Source of the DNA: Bog-113 sp963752695
GTDB lineage: Bacteria; Acidobacteriota; Terriglobia; Bryobacterales; Bryobacteraceae
DNA length: 64,000 bases
Assembly (NCBI GenBank): GCA_963752695.1
Contig: CAVVZB010000002.1
Location: forward strand, 310,001 to 374,000
Reading direction: 5' to 3'
Of this stretch, positions 58,373 through 64,000 are shown in pieces. Position 1 is the stretch's first letter. Each line of letters opens with the position of its first letter. The translations under genes and the position numbers were made by a program. Under the pieces are notes generated by a model. The model saw only the letters and a list, made by a program, of their open reading frames with translations. It searched no databases and was not told the DNA's origin.

Positions 58373-59479
58373 CTAACGGCTGCGCTCGGCGACAATGGTC
58401 ACCTCCATGTTGTGGGCTTGATCGATCACGTCTTCAATATCGGGCGAGTTGCGGCTTACGAAGATCTGGGTGACTTTGTGTTCGCGCGCGAATGCGCTGA
58501 TGGCTTTACCGGCGTTTTTGCCGGCTAGCTTAGTTACGGGGATATGTAGATCGCGCGCGAAGGTGAGCAACTTATCGAGCTCGGTTTGCTGGGCGGGGTT
58601 GACGCCGGGCTTCGCGGGGTCACTCTGGATATAGACCGCCAGACAGTCGGCGTTCAGAAAGTTTGCGACGCGCTTGCCACGCCGAATCAGCATGGCGGTG
58701 GAGGGATGCGGAATCAGCCAGATGAGGATGCGCTCGTCATTGCCGGTGCGGGTGATCGGACTGGTTAGCGGGGAGATCGGGGATATCTGCGGCTTCGGTT
58801 CGTGGCGCCGTTCTTCAACCTGTTGGGCCGTCTGACGCAGGGCGAGTTCCCGCAAGGCGGTCAGATTGGATTCGGTGAAGAAGTTGGCCAATGCCTGTTG
58901 AGTCTTTTCGGGACCATAAATCACGCCGCGTTCCAGCCGATGAAGTAAGGCGCGTGGAGTAGTATCGACCATGACGAGTTCGTCGGCTTCCTGAACGACC
59001 CAGTCGGGCACAGTTTCCCGGACGCGAATGCCGGTCACGTGCCAGATCTGATCGTTGAGACTCTCCAGGTGCTGGATGTTGAGAGTGGTCAAGACATCAA
59101 TGCCAGCATCCTGAATGGCGCGGACGTCTTGCCAACGTTTCGGGCGATCCGATCCGGGAATGTTGGAGTGCGCGAACTCGTCAACGATGCACACGCGGGG
59201 ATTGCGGCGCAGGATGCTGCCGGTATCCATATCCTCAAAAACGGCGCCGCGGTATTCGACCCGGCTGCGCGGGATCGTTTCGAGACCTTCTGTTTGCGCG
59301 ATGGTTTCCTTACGGCCATGCGGCTCGAAGTAGCCGATTACAATGTCAACGCCAGCCTCTTTCATCTTCTGTGATTCCTGCAGCATCCGATAGGTTTTTC
59401 CGGTTCCCGCGGCGAAGCCCAGAAAGATCGTCAGAGTTCCGCGGCGAGCGCTGGAAGAGATGCCCGAAGGCGGCGGCAT
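58373..59479 (-). CDS. kdpD: KdpD N-terminal sensor module, kinase domain absent (downstream copy)
   Basis: 368 residues. Residues 15-220 are the KdpD domain (PF02702): Walker A FLGFAAGTGKTY (19-30), Walker B CIVDEFAHSN, KRWQDVRAIQDAGIDVLTTLNIQHLESLND and DELVMVDTTPRALLHRLERG. Residues 245-368 are a UspA-like domain (ILIWLIPHP, TQIFVSRNSP). Full-length KdpD is about 890 residues; the four membrane spans, GAF and histidine kinase are missing. The gene ends cleanly with a stop. Adjacent upstream copy is 1 bp away. Truncated KdpD occurs in some cyanobacteria and Deinococcus. Confidence 0.92.
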   Translation of the reverse strand: MPPPSGISSSARRGTLTIFLGFAAGTGKTYRMLQESQKMKEAGVDIVIGYFEPHGRKETIAQTEGLETIPRSRVEYRGAVFEDMDTGSILRRNPRVCIVDEFAHSNIPGSDRPKRWQDVRAIQDAGIDVLTTLNIQHLESLNDQIWHVTGIRVRETVPDWVVQEADELVMVDTTPRALLHRLERGVIYGPEKTQQALANFFTESNLTALRELALRQTAQQVEERRHEPKPQISPISPLTSPITRTGNDERILIWLIPHPSTAMLIRRGKRVANFLNADCLAVYIQSDPAKPGVNPAQQTELDKLLTFARDLHIPVTKLAGKNAGKAISAFAREHKVTQIFVSRNSPDIEDVIDQAHNMEVTIVAERSR

Positions 59480-59480
59480 G

Positions 59481-60593
59481 TTAAACCGAGGGCCGCGAAG
59501 GAAAGATGCGGACGTCCATTCCTTCGGCGCATTCGATCAACTTTTTGAGCGGGTTCGGGCTCCAGACAGCCCAAGATTTGCGCTGGGTGTGCCCGACAAA
59601 CATCTGCGTCACGCGCTGGCTTCGGGCGAAATGAATCAAGGCGCGAACCGCATCGTTGCAGCCATCAAGCACGTGCACTTCCCCGCCCAGTTTGCGGGCG
59701 TACTCAAGATTGTGTTCCAGCATCTGTTCGTCCTGGCGATTGAGATCCGGCTGCTTGACGTAAGCTACCAGGAACTGCCCGTGGAACCGGTCGGTGTTGC
59801 GGCGTCCCATGTCAATCATGGCCTTCACATTACTGCGCGGGGTAACGCAGACCAAAATCCTTTCTTTGGTGCCCCAGGATTGATTTAGCCCATGAGCTTC
59901 CATGTAACGCTCGAGTTGATTCTCCACCACTTCAGCGGCCAGCAGGAGAGCCAGTTCGCGTAGTTCGGACAGCTGGCGCGCGTCGTAACGCGAATCGGGG
60001 CTGCCGCCGCGAGACTGGTTGCGAGTGAGATCTTCTGGCGGGATATCGACCAGCTCAATTTCGTCCGCAGACCGCACAAACGCCTCCGGTACAGAACTTG
60101 CCGCGCGCGTTCCGGAAATGCGTTCGACCGCATCCTGCTGTTCCAACACGTGCTGCAGATTCACGCAGGTGATGACGTTGATACCGGCTTCTAGTAGCTG
60201 CTCCACTTCCTGCCAGCGCTTTGGACAAGTCGCGCCGTTTGGATTATCGTAAGCCAGCTCATCAACCAAAGAAAAACCGGGCGCGCGACGAAGGATCGCG
60301 GGGAGATCCAGCGCAGTGCCCCCGTTTACCTGCAATAGAGGAAGCACTTCGAGGATGCCGAGCTTGCCGGCTAATTCCTCGGACCCTTTCTGCTGAACGC
60401 TTACCACAACAATGTCCTGGCCGCGGCGTTTTCGGCGGATACCTTCGTCGAACATCTTGGCCGACTTGCCGACGCGTGGCGCGTAGCCGAGGAAGATTTT
60501 CAGGCGGCCACGTGAGCCGCGCCGCTCTTCCAACTGCACGCGGCAGAGCAGTGCCTCCGGGTCGGGACGGCGGTAAGGTTCTCGGTCTCCCAT
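59481..60593 (-). CDS. kdpD: KdpD N-terminal sensor module, kinase domain absent (upstream copy)
   Basis: 370 residues, same architecture as its neighbour but clearly diverged. Walker A GYAPRVGKSAKM (36-47) is closer to canonical KdpD than the other copy, Walker B is SLVDELAYDN, and KRWQEVEQLLEAGINVITCVNLQHV follows. The Usp-like domain spans about 245-370 (ILVCVTPRSN, THMFVGH-like TQMFVGHTQ). It also stops before any membrane or kinase part. It follows kdpC by 9 bp, so both modules belong to the kdp operon. Confidence 0.92.
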   Translation of the reverse strand: MGDREPYRRPDPEALLCRVQLEERRGSRGRLKIFLGYAPRVGKSAKMFDEGIRRKRRGQDIVVVSVQQKGSEELAGKLGILEVLPLLQVNGGTALDLPAILRRAPGFSLVDELAYDNPNGATCPKRWQEVEQLLEAGINVITCVNLQHVLEQQDAVERISGTRAASSVPEAFVRSADEIELVDIPPEDLTRNQSRGGSPDSRYDARQLSELRELALLLAAEVVENQLERYMEAHGLNQSWGTKERILVCVTPRSNVKAMIDMGRRNTDRFHGQFLVAYVKQPDLNRQDEQMLEHNLEYARKLGGEVHVLDGCNDAVRALIHFARSQRVTQMFVGHTQRKSWAVWSPNPLKKLIECAEGMDVRIFPSRPSV

Positions 60594-60602
60594 GCGTTAG
60601 GG

Positions 60603-61187
60603 CTAGCGCTTCAGGGGGAAATTGTTGTCGAGCGCTAGGTTTAATTTCATCACGTTCACCCTGGGTTCGCCGAGGAAGCCGAACTGGCGGCCTTGGGTGT
60701 GGGCGGAAAGAAGTTGGTTCATTTGGACCGCCGTCATGCCGCGCGCCTGCCTGACACGTTCGGCTTGCGCCATCGCATTGGCAGGACTGATATCAGGATC
60801 TAATCCGCTGCCGGACGTGGTGATGGCGTCCGCGGGAATGGGACCCGAGAAGGCTGGGTTTTCCTTACGGAATGCGGCGGCATCTTTCTTTAGGCGGTCG
60901 GCGAGCGCGGGGTTGGTGGGACCCAGGTTGGAACCGCTGGAGGCAACCGCGTCCCAGCCATTGGCGCCCGCCGCGGATGGGCGCGGGTGGAAGTAAGCGG
61001 GTTCGGTGAATCCCTGGGCGATGATCTCGGAACCTGCGATCTTGCCTTGCCGCGATACGAGACTGCCGTTTGCCTGATGAGGAAACAGCACTTGGGAAAC
61101 GCCGGTGATTGCGAGTGGGTAGATGATCCCAGTCAGGATCGTGAAGAAGATAGTGATGACCAGAGCCGGTCTGAGTTGGGAAAACAT
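60603..61187 (-). CDS. kdpC: Potassium-transporting ATPase subunit KdpC
   Basis: Single-span subunit that assists ATP binding by KdpB. 194 residues from MFSQLRPALVITIFFTILTGIIYPLAITGVSQVLFP (span about 7-30), then GSLVSRQGKIAGSEIIAQGF, YFHPRPSAAG and GSGLDPDISPANAMAQAERVRQARG, which are hallmarks of KdpC. The frame extends 17 codons upstream into the kdpB-kdpC spacer, but the ATG at 61187 with AAGGAC upstream is the better start. Confidence 0.96.
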   Translation of the reverse strand: MFSQLRPALVITIFFTILTGIIYPLAITGVSQVLFPHQANGSLVSRQGKIAGSEIIAQGFTEPAYFHPRPSAAGANGWDAVASSGSNLGPTNPALADRLKKDAAAFRKENPAFSGPIPADAITTSGSGLDPDISPANAMAQAERVRQARGMTAVQMNQLLSAHTQGRQFGFLGEPRVNVMKLNLALDNNFPLKR

Positions 61188-61203
61188 GAAATCAAAGTCC
61201 TTT

Positions 61204-63330
<2,127 letters not shown>

Positions 63331-63341
63331 GGGTGGTCCTT

Positions 63342-64000
63342 TTACATCAAGAGGTGTTCGACGATGGGCCCCAGCGAGAGGGCAGGGAAGAACGTCAGTG
63401 CGCCGACAATCACGACAACGCCCACGAGCAAGCCGACAAACAGAGGTCCGTGCGTTGGGAAGGTGCCAGCAGAAGCGGGCACTTGCCCCTTCTTCGCCAG
63501 TGAACCGGCGATAGCGAGTAAGGGGATGATCATCAGAAAGCGGCCCACCAGCATGGCCAACCCCACGGTGAGGTTGAACCAGGGCGTGTTGTAATTGCTG
63601 CCGGCGAACGCGCTGCCGTTGTTGCCCGTCGCGCTGCTATAGGCATAGAGGATCTCGGTAAAACCGTGCGCTCCAGGATTAGCGAGGTTCGCGGTCGCGG
63701 GGCCGGGAGGATTCAAGTAGCTATTCTTGGCGAATTCGATCACCGCGCTGACTCCGGAGAAACATAAGATACTGGCGGCAAGCACCAGAAGAGCCAGCAT
63801 CGCCATCTTGACTTCCTTCTGCTCGATCTTCTTGCCCAGGTACTCGGGTGTACGCCCCACCATCAAGCCCGCAATGAAGACGGCCAGAATGGCATACATC
63901 AACATTCCGTAAAGGCCGGCTCCGGTGCCACCGAAAACAACCTCGCCCAACTCGATGTTGAACAAGGGAACTAATCCGCCGAGCGGAGTCATGGAATCGG
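63342..64000 (-). CDS. kdpA: Potassium-transporting ATPase subunit KdpA, N-terminus cut by window edge
   Basis: Channel-like, K+-selective subunit. The frame runs off the right edge; the visible C-terminal 218 or so residues begin inside DSMTPLGGLVPL, a conserved part of the third pore repeat. Further segments: EYLGKKIEQKEVKMA, NNGSAFAGSNYNTPWFNLTVGLAMLVGRFLMIIPLLAIAG and GPIVEHLLM at the end. The apparent Met at 63992 is internal. First gene of the operon in reading direction. Confidence 0.96.
   Translation of the reverse strand, partial: DSMTPLGGLVPLFNIELGEVVFGGTGAGLYGMLMYAILAVFIAGLMVGRTPEYLGKKIEQKEVKMAMLALLVLAASILCFSGVSAVIEFAKNSYLNPPGPATANLANPGAHGFTEILYAYSSATGNNGSAFAGSNYNTPWFNLTVGLAMLVGRFLMIIPLLAIAGSLAKKGQVPASAGTFPTHGPLFVGLLVGVVVIVGALTFFPALSLGPIVEHLLM

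Overview
The window is a moderately GC-rich bacterial chromosome segment that most resembles Acidobacteriota of the Bryobacterales / Solibacter type. The reasons are a secreted GH10 xylanase carrying the C-terminal domain (TIGR03437) that is expanded in Solibacter, a GloVer tandem-repeat secreted protein, ATPase-less MacB-type permeases, and kinase-less KdpD proteins. No tRNA, rRNA, insertion sequence, phage gene or CRISPR array was seen. All assignments come from reading the sequence; no database was searched.

Region 1 (1-19.4 kb, + strand) is an almost unbroken str-S10-spc-alpha cluster: fusA (5' cut by the window edge), tuf, rpsJ, rplC-D-W-B, rpsS, rplV, rpsC, rplP, rpmC, rpsQ, rplN-X-E, rpsN, rpsH, rplF, rplR, rpsE, rpmD, rplO, secY, adk, map, infA, rpmJ, rpsM-K-D, rpoA, rplQ. 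Many neighbours overlap by 1-4 bases. It ends at a stem-loop between rplQ and a convergent gene. Oddities are an S3 protein with a disordered tail of about 155 residues, a perfect 20-bp tandem duplication across the rpsD stop, and a threefold 14-bp repeat running into the rplQ start codon.

Region 2 (19.4-32.4 kb) is mixed housekeeping and envelope genes: a small membrane protein, a secreted carboxypeptidase-regulatory-like protein, a LysW-like zinc ribbon with a very acidic tail, a TolC-family protein, a GT4 glycosyltransferase, an orphan 333-residue protein, a folD-coaE-htrA operon, a MacA-like adaptor with two MacB-like permeases but no ATPase, enolase and a DUF4342 protein.

Region 3 (32.4-46.5 kb) holds a secreted amidohydrolase, an SSS symporter translationally coupled to a GH20 hexosaminidase that is split by an in-frame TAG, a lysine-rich KGSC protein, a DUF202 protein, an SDR reductase, an ECF sigma factor with a membrane partner, rsmA, a lipid kinase, ligA, a lone receiver domain, acylphosphatase, a TPR/GT9-like protein and rpmE. 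Upstream of rpmE is a probable structured RNA with its own promoter and terminator.

Region 4 (46.8-58.4 kb) holds an MFS transporter coupled to a PBP4-type carboxypeptidase, a FmdB zinc ribbon, a GGDEF-EAL protein, a papain-family protease with C-terminal lectin-like repeats, the GloVer protein flanked by a degenerate 120-bp direct repeat (one copy a decayed TIGR03437 fragment), the xylanase, and a Pit phosphate transporter.

Region 5 (58.4-64 kb, - strand) is a kdp potassium-uptake operon: kdpA (cut by the right edge), kdpB, kdpC, then two tandem KdpD sensor modules that both lack the histidine-kinase half. No kdpE is present in the window. The strongest leads are the split GH20 gene, the tandem kinase-less KdpD pair, the RNA upstream of rpmE, the hyperacidic LysW-like protein and the papain/lectin protein.
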